Assembly (NCBI RefSeq): GCF_017573465.1 | Contig: NZ_JAGEPF010000007.1 | Span: 303,944-367,943 of the forward strand | Length of the DNA stretch: 64,000 nt | Direction of reading: 5' to 3' | DNA from: Actinomadura violacea | Lineage (GTDB): Bacteria > Actinomycetota > Actinomycetes > Streptosporangiales > Streptosporangiaceae | Shown here: positions 25,626-33,125 of the stretch, in pieces | Numbering within the stretch: the first letter of the stretch is position 1 | Layout of the letters: the number at the start of each line of letters is the position of its first letter | Program-made: the position numbers and the translations under genes | Notes under the pieces: model-generated | Database searches by the model: none | What the model was told of the DNA's origin: nothing | What the model saw: the letters and a program-made list of their open reading frames with translations, nothing else

Positions 25626-26738
25626 GTGAAGACCAGGGCAGCAGTACTCGCGGGACCCGGCAAGCCGTTCGAGATCACCGAGCTCGACCTGGACGGCCCG
25701 AAGGACGGCGAGGTCCTCATCCGCTACGTCGCGGCGGGCCTGTGCCACTCCGACCTGCACCTCACCGACGGGGACCTCGGGCCGCGGTTCCCGATCGTCG
25801 GCGGGCACGAGGGCGCGGGCGTCATCGAGGAGGTCGGCACCGGCGTCACCAAGGTCGCGCCCGGCGACCACGTCGTGTGCAGCTTCATCCCGAGCTGCGG
25901 GACGTGCCGCTACTGCTCGACGGGGCGGCAGAGCATCTGCGACATGGGCGCCGGCATCCTGAACGGCACGATGCCCGACGGCACGTTCCGCTTCCACGGC
26001 GGCGGCGAGGACTTCGGCGCCATGTGCATGATCGGCACGTTCAGCCAGTACGCGACGATCTCTCAGTATTCGGTGGTGAAGGTCGACGACTGGCTGCCAC
26101 TGGAGACGGCGGTGCTGGCCGGCTGCGGCGTCCCGACGGGCTGGGGGAGCGCGGTGTACGCGGGCGGCGTCCGGGCCGGCGACACCGTCGTGGTGTACGG
26201 CATCGGCGGCATCGGCATCAACGCCGTGCAGGGCGCGCGGCACGCGGGCGCGGCGAACATCGTGGCGGTGGACCCCGTCGCGTTCAAGCGGGAGAAGGCC
26301 CTCGAACTCGGCGCGACGCACGCGTTCGGCGACGCGGACGAGGCGCTCGCGAAGGTCATGGAGCTGACCTGGGGGCAGGGCGCAGACCAGGCGCTGGTGA
26401 CCGTCGGCGTGGTGGACGAGACCGTGGTCGGCGCCGCGTTCAACGCGATCGGCAAGGGCGGCACGCTCGTGGTGACCGGGCTCGCGCATCCCGAGAAGCT
26501 CACGATCCACGTGTCCGGCGCGGTGCTGACGCTGTTCGAGAAGACGATCAAGGGCACGCTGTTCGGGTCGGCGAACCCGCAGTACGACATCCCGCGCCTG
26601 CTGCGCCTGTACGACCAGGGCAAGCTCGACCTGGACGCGCTCGTGACCAGGCGGTACACGCTCGACCAGGTCAACGAGGGCTACCAGGACATGCGCGACG
26701 GCAAGAACATCCGGGGCGTCATCGTGCACGAGCACTGA
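25626..26738 (+). CDS. NDMA-type zinc alcohol dehydrogenase (MDR family)
   Basis: 370 residues. Catalytic zinc ligands are Cys of GLCHSDLH and the HE of GGHEGAG. The structural zinc loop is SCGTCRYCSTGRQSIC, and the NAD fold is VYGIGGIGINAVQGARHAGA. The pattern matches actinobacterial NDMA-dependent (nicotinoprotein) alcohol dehydrogenases, which keep NAD bound and use an outside redox partner. GGGAGG eight bases before the GTG sets the start. It lies 113 bases behind the steroid operon and ends in a strong hairpin, so it is its own transcript; oxidation of a side-chain alcohol is possible. Confidence 0.9.
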   Translation: MKTRAAVLAGPGKPFEITELDLDGPKDGEVLIRYVAAGLCHSDLHLTDGDLGPRFPIVGGHEGAGVIEEVGTGVTKVAPGDHVVCSFIPSCGTCRYCSTGRQSICDMGAGILNGTMPDGTFRFHGGGEDFGAMCMIGTFSQYATISQYSVVKVDDWLPLETAVLAGCGVPTGWGSAVYAGGVRAGDTVVVYGIGGIGINAVQGARHAGAANIVAVDPVAFKREKALELGATHAFGDADEALAKVMELTWGQGADQALVTVGVVDETVVGAAFNAIGKGGTLVVTGLAHPEKLTIHVSGAVLTLFEKTIKGTLFGSANPQYDIPRLLRLYDQGKLDLDALVTRRYTLDQVNEGYQDMRDGKNIRGVIVHEH

Positions 26739-26757
26739 CCGGCCCGTCCGTCCCGTC

Positions 26758-26787
26758 ACCGCCCCGCGGCCGAGGCCGCGGGGCGGT
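26758..26787. terminator. terminator hairpin after the alcohol dehydrogenase gene
   Basis: ACCGCCCCGCGGCC and GGCCGCGGGGCGGT form perfect 14-bp arms with only two bases between them, 19 bases past the stop; no clear U-run, as is common in actinomycetes. Confidence 0.8.
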
Positions 26788-26858
26788 CGCTTGTGCGCGG
26801 TGAGGGGCGGCGTCCGATGTCGGCCACGCCGGGGGACCTGGGTCGCCGCGGTCGCTTG

Positions 26859-26882
26859 TTGGCGATGCGCCAATAGCTATTG
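26859..26882. promoter_or_regulatory. two overlapping palindromes at the promoter of the Tat flavoprotein gene
   Basis: TTGGCGATGCGCCAA (26859-26873, arms TTGGCG/CGCCAA) overlaps CAATAGCTATTG (26871-26882, perfect 12-bp palindrome). They overlap the -35 box of the promoter at 26880-26908, a good place for a repressor or activator. No regulator gene is adjacent. Confidence 0.55.
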
Positions 26883-26908
26883 TCGCGCCGCCAAAGAGCG
26901 CCTAGAGT
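26880..26908 (+). promoter_or_regulatory. promoter of the Tat flavoprotein gene
   Basis: TTGTCG, 17 bases, TAGAGT: a fair sigma-70-type promoter ending 49 bases before the ATG at 26958. Overlaps the palindromes just upstream. Confidence 0.55.
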
Positions 26909-26957
26909 TCCGCCTACCGGTCGGTCCAGACCTCCACCCCCACAGAAGGGCCCCGGC

Positions 26958-28781
26958 ATGACCGAGCACCACGATCCCTCACGCAGACGCTTCCTCGGCG
27001 GCGTCGCCGCCGTCGGCGCGGGCGCGGCGGCCGCCGGTCTGATCGGCGAGTCCGCGCCCGGGCTGCGCGGCGAGGCCCGCGCGCAGGCCCTGCCCGTGCG
27101 GCGGCGGGCGTCCGGCAAGAACGTGGCGATCTTCGGTGCCGGGATCGCCGGCCTCTCGGCGGCCCTCGAACTGGCCGAGCGCGGCTTCCAGGTGACGGTC
27201 TACGAGCGCCGCCAGGCCGGCGGCAAGGCCCGGGTCTTCGGCGTGCCCGGATCGGCCAAGGGCGGCCGCGACCCGCTACCCGCCGAGCACGGCTTCCGGT
27301 TCTTCCCCGGCTTCTACCACAACCTGCCCGACTCGATGCGGCGCATCCCCTTCCCCGGCAACGCCAACGGGACCTGGGACAACCTCACCCGCGCGTCCAC
27401 CTACCTCGGCGCCCGCAAGGACCGCCCCGACCTGACCATCCCGTTCCCCTTCCCGTGGCCGATCCCGCCCGGCACCCCGCCCTTCCTGACGCCCGAGTCG
27501 CTGACGGCGACGATCGTGTCCGGGCTCGAGTCGCTCGGGATGATCCCGCTGCCGGAGATCCTGTACTTCGCGCGCAAGGGCGTCATGTACGTCACCAGCT
27601 GCGACGAGCGCCGCATAGGCCAGTGGGACCACGTCACCTGGGCCGACTACCTCGGCACCGCGACGCGCTCCAAGGAGTACAACACGCTGCTGGCCGACGG
27701 CCTGATCCGCAACCTGGCCGCGATGAAGTCCAGCCAGGCCAGCACGCACGCCATCGGCCTGGTCGGCGAGGCGACGCTGTGGAGCGTGCTCGGCGCGGGC
27801 AACGAGGACGGCGGCTCGGTCGACCGCGTCCTGCACGGCGCCACCAGCGAGATGCTCATCGACCCGTGGGTCGCGCACCTGAAGTCGCTCGGCGTCGCCT
27901 TCAAGATCGGCTGGTCCGCCGAGTCGTTCGCGATGGCGAACGGGACGGTCGCCTCGGCCGTCGTCAGCGACCCGCAGGGCGCCGAGCACACCGTCGCCGC
28001 CGACTGGTTCCTGTCGGCCGTGCCGCTGGAGCGCGCGGACAAGCTCGTCAACAGTGCGATGCGCGCCGCCGATCCGATGCTCGACAACATCTCCAAGCTG
28101 CGCAACGACTGGATGAACGGCCTGATGTTCTTCCTGAAGAAGCGGCTGGACATCACCCCTGGCCACGTCAACTACTGGGACTCGACCTGGGCCCTCACGT
28201 CCATCAGCGAGGCCCAGTTCTGGAAGCGCGACTTCTCCACCTACGGCGACGGGACCGTCAAGGACAACCTGTCGGCGATCATCTCCGACTGGAACTCGCC
28301 GGGCATGTTCAACAAGAAGACGGCGAAGGAGTGCACGCCCAAGGAGATCGCCGAGGAGGCGTGGGCGCAGATCAAGGCGCACCTCAACAAGCCGGGCAAG
28401 CCGCCGGTCCTCACCGACGACATGCTGCACACCTGGTACCTCGACCCCGGGATCACGAACCCCGGCACCGCGAACGTGAGCAGCGAGGACCCGCTGTTCA
28501 TCCAGACCCTCGGCGCCTACGAGACCCGCCCGACCGCCAAGACGAAGATCGAGAACTTCTTCCTCGCCGGCGACTGGGTCAGGACGAACCTGTACGTCTC
28601 GACCATGGAGACCGCGAACGAGGGCGGGCGCCAGGCCGCCAACGCGCTCCTGGACGCCGCCGGCTACGCCGGCAAGAAGGCGACCCTCACCGACCTGTGG
28701 GTGCCGCCCGCCTTCGACGACGCGAAGCGAGTCGACCGCGACCGCTATGCCAAGGGCCAGAAGCACGTCCTGGACGACTAG
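26958..28781 (+). CDS. Tat-exported FAD-dependent oxidoreductase, phytoene-desaturase/amine-oxidase fold
   Basis: 607 residues. The leader SRRRFLGGVAAVGAGAAAAG (residues 8-27) is a twin-arginine signal, so the folded flavoprotein is exported. The FAD loop is VAIFGAGIAGLSAALELAERG (just after residue 55), followed by GGKARVFG and the FRFFPGFYHNLPDSM segment. The C-terminal FAD motif is NFFLAGDWVRTNLYVSTMETANEGGRQAANALL, spread over the last ~90 residues. The FRFFPGFY-like region resembles the hydroxysqualene dehydroxylase/carotenoid-desaturase group. A terpenoid or steroid substrate is possible but not shown. AGAAGG precedes the ATG; monocistronic between two terminators. Confidence 0.87.
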   Translation: MTEHHDPSRRRFLGGVAAVGAGAAAAGLIGESAPGLRGEARAQALPVRRRASGKNVAIFGAGIAGLSAALELAERGFQVTVYERRQAGGKARVFGVPGSAKGGRDPLPAEHGFRFFPGFYHNLPDSMRRIPFPGNANGTWDNLTRASTYLGARKDRPDLTIPFPFPWPIPPGTPPFLTPESLTATIVSGLESLGMIPLPEILYFARKGVMYVTSCDERRIGQWDHVTWADYLGTATRSKEYNTLLADGLIRNLAAMKSSQASTHAIGLVGEATLWSVLGAGNEDGGSVDRVLHGATSEMLIDPWVAHLKSLGVAFKIGWSAESFAMANGTVASAVVSDPQGAEHTVAADWFLSAVPLERADKLVNSAMRAADPMLDNISKLRNDWMNGLMFFLKKRLDITPGHVNYWDSTWALTSISEAQFWKRDFSTYGDGTVKDNLSAIISDWNSPGMFNKKTAKECTPKEIAEEAWAQIKAHLNKPGKPPVLTDDMLHTWYLDPGITNPGTANVSSEDPLFIQTLGAYETRPTAKTKIENFFLAGDWVRTNLYVSTMETANEGGRQAANALLDAAGYAGKKATLTDLWVPPAFDDAKRVDRDRYAKGQKHVLDD

Positions 28782-28795
28782 GCCCCCGGAAGACC

Positions 28796-28839
28796 CCGGC
28801 GCCGGCCGCACGCGCGCCCATCGGTGCGGCCGGCGCCGG
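28796..28839. terminator. terminator hairpin after the Tat flavoprotein gene
   Basis: Perfect 16-bp arms CCGGCGCCGGCCGCAC / GTGCGGCCGGCGCCGG with a 12-base loop, followed by TTTCCCG, 14 bases past the stop. Confidence 0.85.
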
Positions 28840-28871
28840 TTTCCCGTCCCCGTGCCGGGTAGGGCCCCGGC

Positions 28872-29546
28872 ATGATCGATGCCGTGCTCTTCGACGTCGA
28901 CGGGACGCTGGTCGACAGCAACTACCTGCACGCCGCGACGTGGTGGCAGGCGTTCCTGCAGTACGGCCACACGGTCCCGATGGCGGACATTCACCGGGCG
29001 ATCGGGATGGGCTCGGACAAGCTGCTCGACCATCTGCTCCCCGACGACCGGGACCGCGAGGACGACGACGCGGTCCGGTCCGCGCACAGCGCCCTCTACG
29101 CGCAGTACTGGACGCGGCTCAAGCCGTTCGACGGCGCCGCCGCCTTACTGCGCGAATGCCACCGGCGCGGGAGCCGCGTCGTGCTGGCGAGCTCCGCCGC
29201 CGTCCCCGAGCTGGAGGCGCTGCGCAGGGCGCTCGACGCCGACGATGCGATCGACGAGGCCACGTCGTCCTCGGAGGTCGGGGCCAGCAAACCGTCCCCC
29301 GACCTGGTCGAACTGGCGCTGGAGCGCGCCGGCGTACCCGCCTCGCGGGCCGTGTTCGTCGGCGATACCCGCTGGGACGTGGAGGCCGCCGCGAAGGCCG
29401 GGATGCCGTGCGTGTGCGTCCTCAGCGGTGGGTGGAGCCGGGACGAGCTGAACGAGGCGGGCGCAGCGGCCGTGTACGACGGCCCCCGCGCCCTCCTCGA
29501 TGATCTGGACGGGAGCCCGCTCGCCGGAGCGGGCCCCCGGGCCTGA
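28872..29546 (+). CDS. HAD-superfamily phosphatase
   Basis: 224 residues. HAD motifs: DVDGTLVDSN (residues 8-17), LASSAA (motif II), SKPSPD lysine (motif III) and FVGDTRWD (motif IV). The helical cap between motifs I and II (subfamily IA) is that of beta-phosphoglucomutase/phosphoglycolate phosphatase relatives; the substrate cannot be told. No Shine-Dalgarno sequence, with GGTAGGG just upstream of the ATG, so the mRNA may be leaderless. Its 3' end is 11 bases from the 3' end of hsaF on the opposite strand. Confidence 0.88.
   Translation: MIDAVLFDVDGTLVDSNYLHAATWWQAFLQYGHTVPMADIHRAIGMGSDKLLDHLLPDDRDREDDDAVRSAHSALYAQYWTRLKPFDGAAALLRECHRRGSRVVLASSAAVPELEALRRALDADDAIDEATSSSEVGASKPSPDLVELALERAGVPASRAVFVGDTRWDVEAAAKAGMPCVCVLSGGWSRDELNEAGAAAVYDGPRALLDDLDGSPLAGAGPRA
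29515..29534. terminator. hairpin inside the end of the HAD gene, between convergent units
   Basis: GCCCGCTC / GAGCGGGC, 8-bp perfect stem with a GCCG loop, within the last codons of the HAD gene. It could end transcripts from both sides, since only 11 bases separate the two genes. Confidence 0.5.
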
Positions 29547-29557
29547 TCAGGACGTGG

Positions 29558-30592
29558 TCACGAGGCGCGGTCGCGCTCGGCGGCGAGCGTCAGCGCCACA
29601 TCGATGATCATGTCCTCCTGGCCGCCGACGTAGCCGGCCTCGCCGACCTTCTGCAGGATCTCGTGCGCCGGCACGCCGTAGCGCTCCGCCGCACGCTCGG
29701 CGTGCAGCAGGAAGCTGGAGTACACGCCCGCGTAGCCCTGCGTGATCGCGCCCCGGTCCGCGAACGGCAGCCGGTGCAGGAACGGCTTCACCACGTCGTC
29801 GGCGGCCGCCATCGCGCCCTGCACGTCGACGCCCGTCGGCACGCCGAGCCGCTCGAACGTCGCGACCAGCACCTCGGTGGGGGAGTTGCCCGCGCCCGCG
29901 CCGAGCGCGCACAGCGCCCCGTCGATCTGCAGGGCGCCGTTCTGCTGCGCCAGCACCGAGTTCGCGACGCCGAGCGAGAGGTTCTGGTGGCCGTGGAAGC
30001 CGACCTGCGCCTCGTGCCCGATCTCCTTGACCAGCGCGCTGACCCGCTCCTGCGCGTCGCCGAGCACCAGCGCGCCCGCCGAGTCGACGACGTACACGCA
30101 CTGCGCACCGCCGTCCACCATGATCCGCGCCTGCTTCGCCAGCTCCTCCGGGCCGACCCGGTGCGACAGCATCAGGAACCCGACGGTCTCCATGCCGAGC
30201 TCGCGGGCCGCCGCGAAGTGCTGCAGCGACACGTCCGCCTCGGTGCAGTGCGTCGCGACCCGCGCGACCCGCGCGCCCGCGTCGTGCGCCATCTTCAGGT
30301 CGTTCACCGTGCCGAGGCCCGGCAGCAGCAGCACCGCGATCTTCGCCTGCGCCGCCTCGTCCACCGCCGCGGCGACGAGCTTGACGTCGTCCTCCAGCGA
30401 GAAGCCGTAGTTGAACGACGAGCCGCCGAGGCCGTCGCCGTGCGTCACCTCGATGACCTCGACGCCGGCGCCGTCCAGGGCGTGCACCACGCCGCGGACC
30501 TGCTCCTCGGTGAAGCGGTGCGCCATCGCGTGGCTGCCGTCCCGCAGCGTCGAGTCGGTGATCCGGATCTTCCGTGCCGTCTGCTCAGTCAT
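29558..30592 (-). CDS. hsaF: 4-hydroxy-2-oxovalerate aldolase
   Basis: 344 residues, DRE-TIM aldolase: [19 protein letters not shown] (~9-27), [16 protein letters not shown] (~196) and [16 protein letters not shown]. HsaF/MhpE-type enzymes split 4-hydroxy-2-oxo acids to pyruvate and an aldehyde, handed through a tunnel to the partner dehydrogenase encoded just upstream. The ATG overlaps the stop of hsaG. The enzyme set is shared by several meta-cleavage pathways; I assign it to steroid rings from the neighbouring kstD, kshA and hsaAB. Confidence 0.9.
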   Translation of the reverse strand: MTEQTARKIRITDSTLRDGSHAMAHRFTEEQVRGVVHALDGAGVEVIEVTHGDGLGGSSFNYGFSLEDDVKLVAAAVDEAAQAKIAVLLLPGLGTVNDLKMAHDAGARVARVATHCTEADVSLQHFAAARELGMETVGFLMLSHRVGPEELAKQARIMVDGGAQCVYVVDSAGALVLGDAQERVSALVKEIGHEAQVGFHGHQNLSLGVANSVLAQQNGALQIDGALCALGAGAGNSPTEVLVATFERLGVPTGVDVQGAMAAADDVVKPFLHRLPFADRGAITQGYAGVYSSFLLHAERAAERYGVPAHEILQKVGEAGYVGGQEDMIIDVALTLAAERDRAS

Positions 30593-31485
30593 GAGGTGAC
30601 CTTCCTGCGCGCGAGCTGCTCGCCCACCCGGGCGGCGGCCGCGGTCATGATGTCGAGGTTGCCGGCCCACGGCGGCAGGTAGTCGCCGTTGCCGCGGACC
30701 TCCAGGAAGACCGCGACGCGGGCCATCCCGTTCCAGATGTCGCGGGGCTCGTCGAACTGCGGCTCCGCGCGCAGCGTGTAGCCCGGCACGTACGTGGCGA
30801 CCTCGCCGACCATCTTGTCGATCGACGCGGCGATCGCCTTGGTGTCGGCGTCGGACGGGATCGCGCAGAACACCGTGTCCCGCATGATCATCGGCGGCTC
30901 GACCGGGTTCAGGATGATGATCGCCTTGCCCCGGGTCGCGCCGCCGACCTGCTCGATCGCGCGCGCCGTGGTCTGGGTGAACTCGTCGATGTTCGCGCGG
31001 GTGCCGGGACCGGCCGAGCGCGAGGAGATCGACGCGACGATCTCCGCGTACGGCACCGGGACGACCGACGACACCGCGTGCACGATCGGGATCGTCGCCT
31101 GCCCGCCGCAGGTGATCATGTTGAGGTTCGGCGCGTCCGACAGCGTGTCCAGGTTCACCGGCGGGCACACCAGCGGCCCCGCGGCGGCCGGCGTCAGGTC
31201 GATCGCGGTGATCCCGGCCTCTTCGTAGCGCGGCGCGTTGGCGAGGTGCGCCTTCGCCGACGTCGCCTCGAACACCAGGTCCGGCAGCGTCGGCTGCTTC
31301 AGCAGCCAGTCCACGCCCTCCGCCGACGCCGGCACGCCCATCTTGCGGGCGCGGGCGAGGCCGTCGGAGTCCGGGACCACCCCGACCATCGAGTGGACGT
31401 CGATCAGCTCGCTGCGGGTCAGCTTGACCAGCAGGTCGGTGCCGATGTTGCCGGGCCCGACGATGGCGGCCGTCAGCTTGCTCAT
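30589..31485 (-). CDS. hsaG: acylating acetaldehyde/propionaldehyde dehydrogenase
   Basis: 298 residues: NAD loop [13 protein letters not shown] (~7), catalytic cysteine in [16 protein letters not shown] (~125) and the [14 protein letters not shown] segment near 167 of the MhpF/HsaG family. It turns the aldehyde released by the aldolase into its acyl-CoA ester (propionyl-CoA in steroid breakdown). AGGAGG lies before the ATG. It overlaps hsaE and hsaF by four bases each, so all three are translated together. Confidence 0.92.
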   Translation of the reverse strand: MSKLTAAIVGPGNIGTDLLVKLTRSELIDVHSMVGVVPDSDGLARARKMGVPASAEGVDWLLKQPTLPDLVFEATSAKAHLANAPRYEEAGITAIDLTPAAAGPLVCPPVNLDTLSDAPNLNMITCGGQATIPIVHAVSSVVPVPYAEIVASISSRSAGPGTRANIDEFTQTTARAIEQVGGATRGKAIIILNPVEPPMIMRDTVFCAIPSDADTKAIAASIDKMVGEVATYVPGYTLRAEPQFDEPRDIWNGMARVAVFLEVRGNGDYLPPWAGNLDIMTAAAARVGEQLARRKVTS

Positions 31486-32279
31486 GCCAGCTCCTCCTTT
31501 CCGAACCGGGCGGTCACCGAGCCGATCCCGGCGAACGTTGCCGTGAGTGTCTGTCCGGGCGCGACCGGCACGGCCGCGGTGATCGAGCCGGGCAGCACCA
31601 CGTGCCCGGCCTCCAGCGAGATGCCGCGCTCGCCCAGCACGTTGGCCAGCCACACCAGCGCGTTGATCGGCGAGCCCAGCACCGCGCCGCCCGCGCCGGT
31701 GTCGATCAGGTTCCCGTCGCGGTGCAGCAGGCAGCCCATGAGCGCGAGGTCGAGGTCGCCCAGCCGGACCGGCCGGGTGCCGAGCACCAGGCCGCCGCTG
31801 GAGGCGTTGTCGGCGATCGTGTCCGGAAGCGTGATCTTCCAGTCCGCGATCCGCGAGTCGATGACCTCCAGCGCGGGCAGCACGTACTCGACCGCGGCGA
31901 CGGCGTCGGCGGCGGTCGCGCCCGGCCCGGACAGCGGCCGGCCGAGCACGAACGCGATCTCCGGCTCCACCCGGGGCTGCAGGAAGCGGCCCGCGTCGAT
32001 CGGGGCGCTCTCCGGCAGGAACATCGAGTCCAGGAGGATGCCGAAGTCCGGCTGGTCCACGCCCATCTGGCGCTGCATCGCGGCCGACGTCAGCCCGACC
32101 TTGTGGCCCTTGATCCGGGCGCCCGCGGCGGTCCACGCGTCCGACTGGGCGCGCTGGACCGCGTACGCGTCGTCCACCGTCATGTCGGGGTGCGACGCGG
32201 TGAGGGGGGCGATCGGGACGCCGGAGGCGTACGCGTCGAGGAGGGCCCTTGCGGCCTTCTCCACTGAACCCGGGTCCAT
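31482..32279 (-). CDS. hsaE: 2-keto-4-pentenoate (2-hydroxyhexadienoate) hydratase
   Basis: 265 residues of the FAH/MhpD fold: [18 protein letters not shown] (~56), metal-ligand motif [13 protein letters not shown] (~105), [11 protein letters not shown] and [10 protein letters not shown]. It adds water to the dienoate made after ring fission, giving the 4-hydroxy-2-oxo acid for HsaF. AAAGGA precedes the ATG. First gene of hsaE-hsaG-hsaF, divergent from an IclR gene 103 bases away. Confidence 0.92.
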   Translation of the reverse strand: MDPGSVEKAARALLDAYASGVPIAPLTASHPDMTVDDAYAVQRAQSDAWTAAGARIKGHKVGLTSAAMQRQMGVDQPDFGILLDSMFLPESAPIDAGRFLQPRVEPEIAFVLGRPLSGPGATAADAVAAVEYVLPALEVIDSRIADWKITLPDTIADNASSGGLVLGTRPVRLGDLDLALMGCLLHRDGNLIDTGAGGAVLGSPINALVWLANVLGERGISLEAGHVVLPGSITAAVPVAPGQTLTATFAGIGSVTARFGKEELA

Positions 32280-32345
32280 GGCCGTTCCTTTCGGTCGTCT
32301 CTGCGACGAGCCTTCCGCGCCGGGGGCCGTCCCGGCAACGCGGCC

Positions 32346-32362
32346 GTCCCGCGTGGTGGGAC
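32346..32362. promoter_or_regulatory. dyad between hsaE and the second IclR gene
   Basis: GTCCC (32346-32350) and GGGAC (32358-32362) form an inverted repeat with a 7-base spacer just before a TACAGT -10-like box (32371-32376) of the IclR gene. A possible autoregulatory IclR site; short arms make it tentative. Confidence 0.35.
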
Positions 32363-32382
32363 ACGTCTTCTACAGTGAGGCC

Positions 32383-33123
32383 ATGCCGTCCGACGACACC
32401 TTCCTGCACCGCGCCGTCGCGGTGCTGACCGCCTTCCGGGCGGACGACGACGGCCTCGGCGCGGCGGAGCTGGCCCGCCGCAGCGGCTTGCCGCGCTCCA
32501 CGGCGCACCGGATCGCGCTCGACCTGGTCGACGCGGGCCTGCTGGAGCGGCAGGGGACGCGGGTGCGGCTCGGCCTCAAGCTGTTCGAGATCGGCCAGCG
32601 GGTGCCCCGGCAGCGCGTCCTGCGCGACGCCGCCGTGCCGTACATGTCCGACCTGCGGGAGGCGACGCGGCAGACCGTCCACCTGGCCGTCCTGGAGGGC
32701 GCCGAGGTGGTGTACGTGGAGATCCTCGGCGCGTCCGACGCCCCGCGCATGCCGTCGCAGGTCGGCGGGCGGCTGCCCGCGAACGCGACCGGGGTCGGCA
32801 AGGCGATCCTGGCGTTCTCACCGCCGGAGGTCGTCCAGGCGGTGCTGGACGCCGGGCTGGTCAAGGTCGGCGAGCGGACCGTCGTCGCGCCCGGGCTGTT
32901 CACCCGCGAGCTGGCGAAGATCCGCGAGGAGGGCGTCGCCTACGACCGCGAGGAGTCGGGCAACGGCATCCTCTGCGCGGCGAGCCCCGTCCTCGGCCCG
33001 GACGGCGAGGCGATCGGGGCGCTGTCGGTGTCCGGCTGGTCGAACCGGATGCGCCTGGCGGCCGTCGCGCCGGCCGTCCACACCGCCGCCCTCACCCTGT
33101 CCCGGACGCTCGCCCGCCGCTGA
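32383..33123 (+). CDS. IclR-family regulator of the hsaEGF side
   Basis: 246 residues: HTH in [20 protein letters not shown] (~26-45) and an IclR effector domain ([50 protein letters not shown]). It is divergent from hsaE and so probably controls hsaEGF in response to a ring-fission acid. TACAGT lies seven bases before the ATG, with no Shine-Dalgarno sequence, suggesting a leaderless mRNA. It is a different IclR lineage from the one at 19070. Confidence 0.9.
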   Translation: MPSDDTFLHRAVAVLTAFRADDDGLGAAELARRSGLPRSTAHRIALDLVDAGLLERQGTRVRLGLKLFEIGQRVPRQRVLRDAAVPYMSDLREATRQTVHLAVLEGAEVVYVEILGASDAPRMPSQVGGRLPANATGVGKAILAFSPPEVVQAVLDAGLVKVGERTVVAPGLFTRELAKIREEGVAYDREESGNGILCAASPVLGPDGEAIGALSVSGWSNRMRLAAVAPAVHTAALTLSRTLARR

Positions 33124-33125
33124 CC

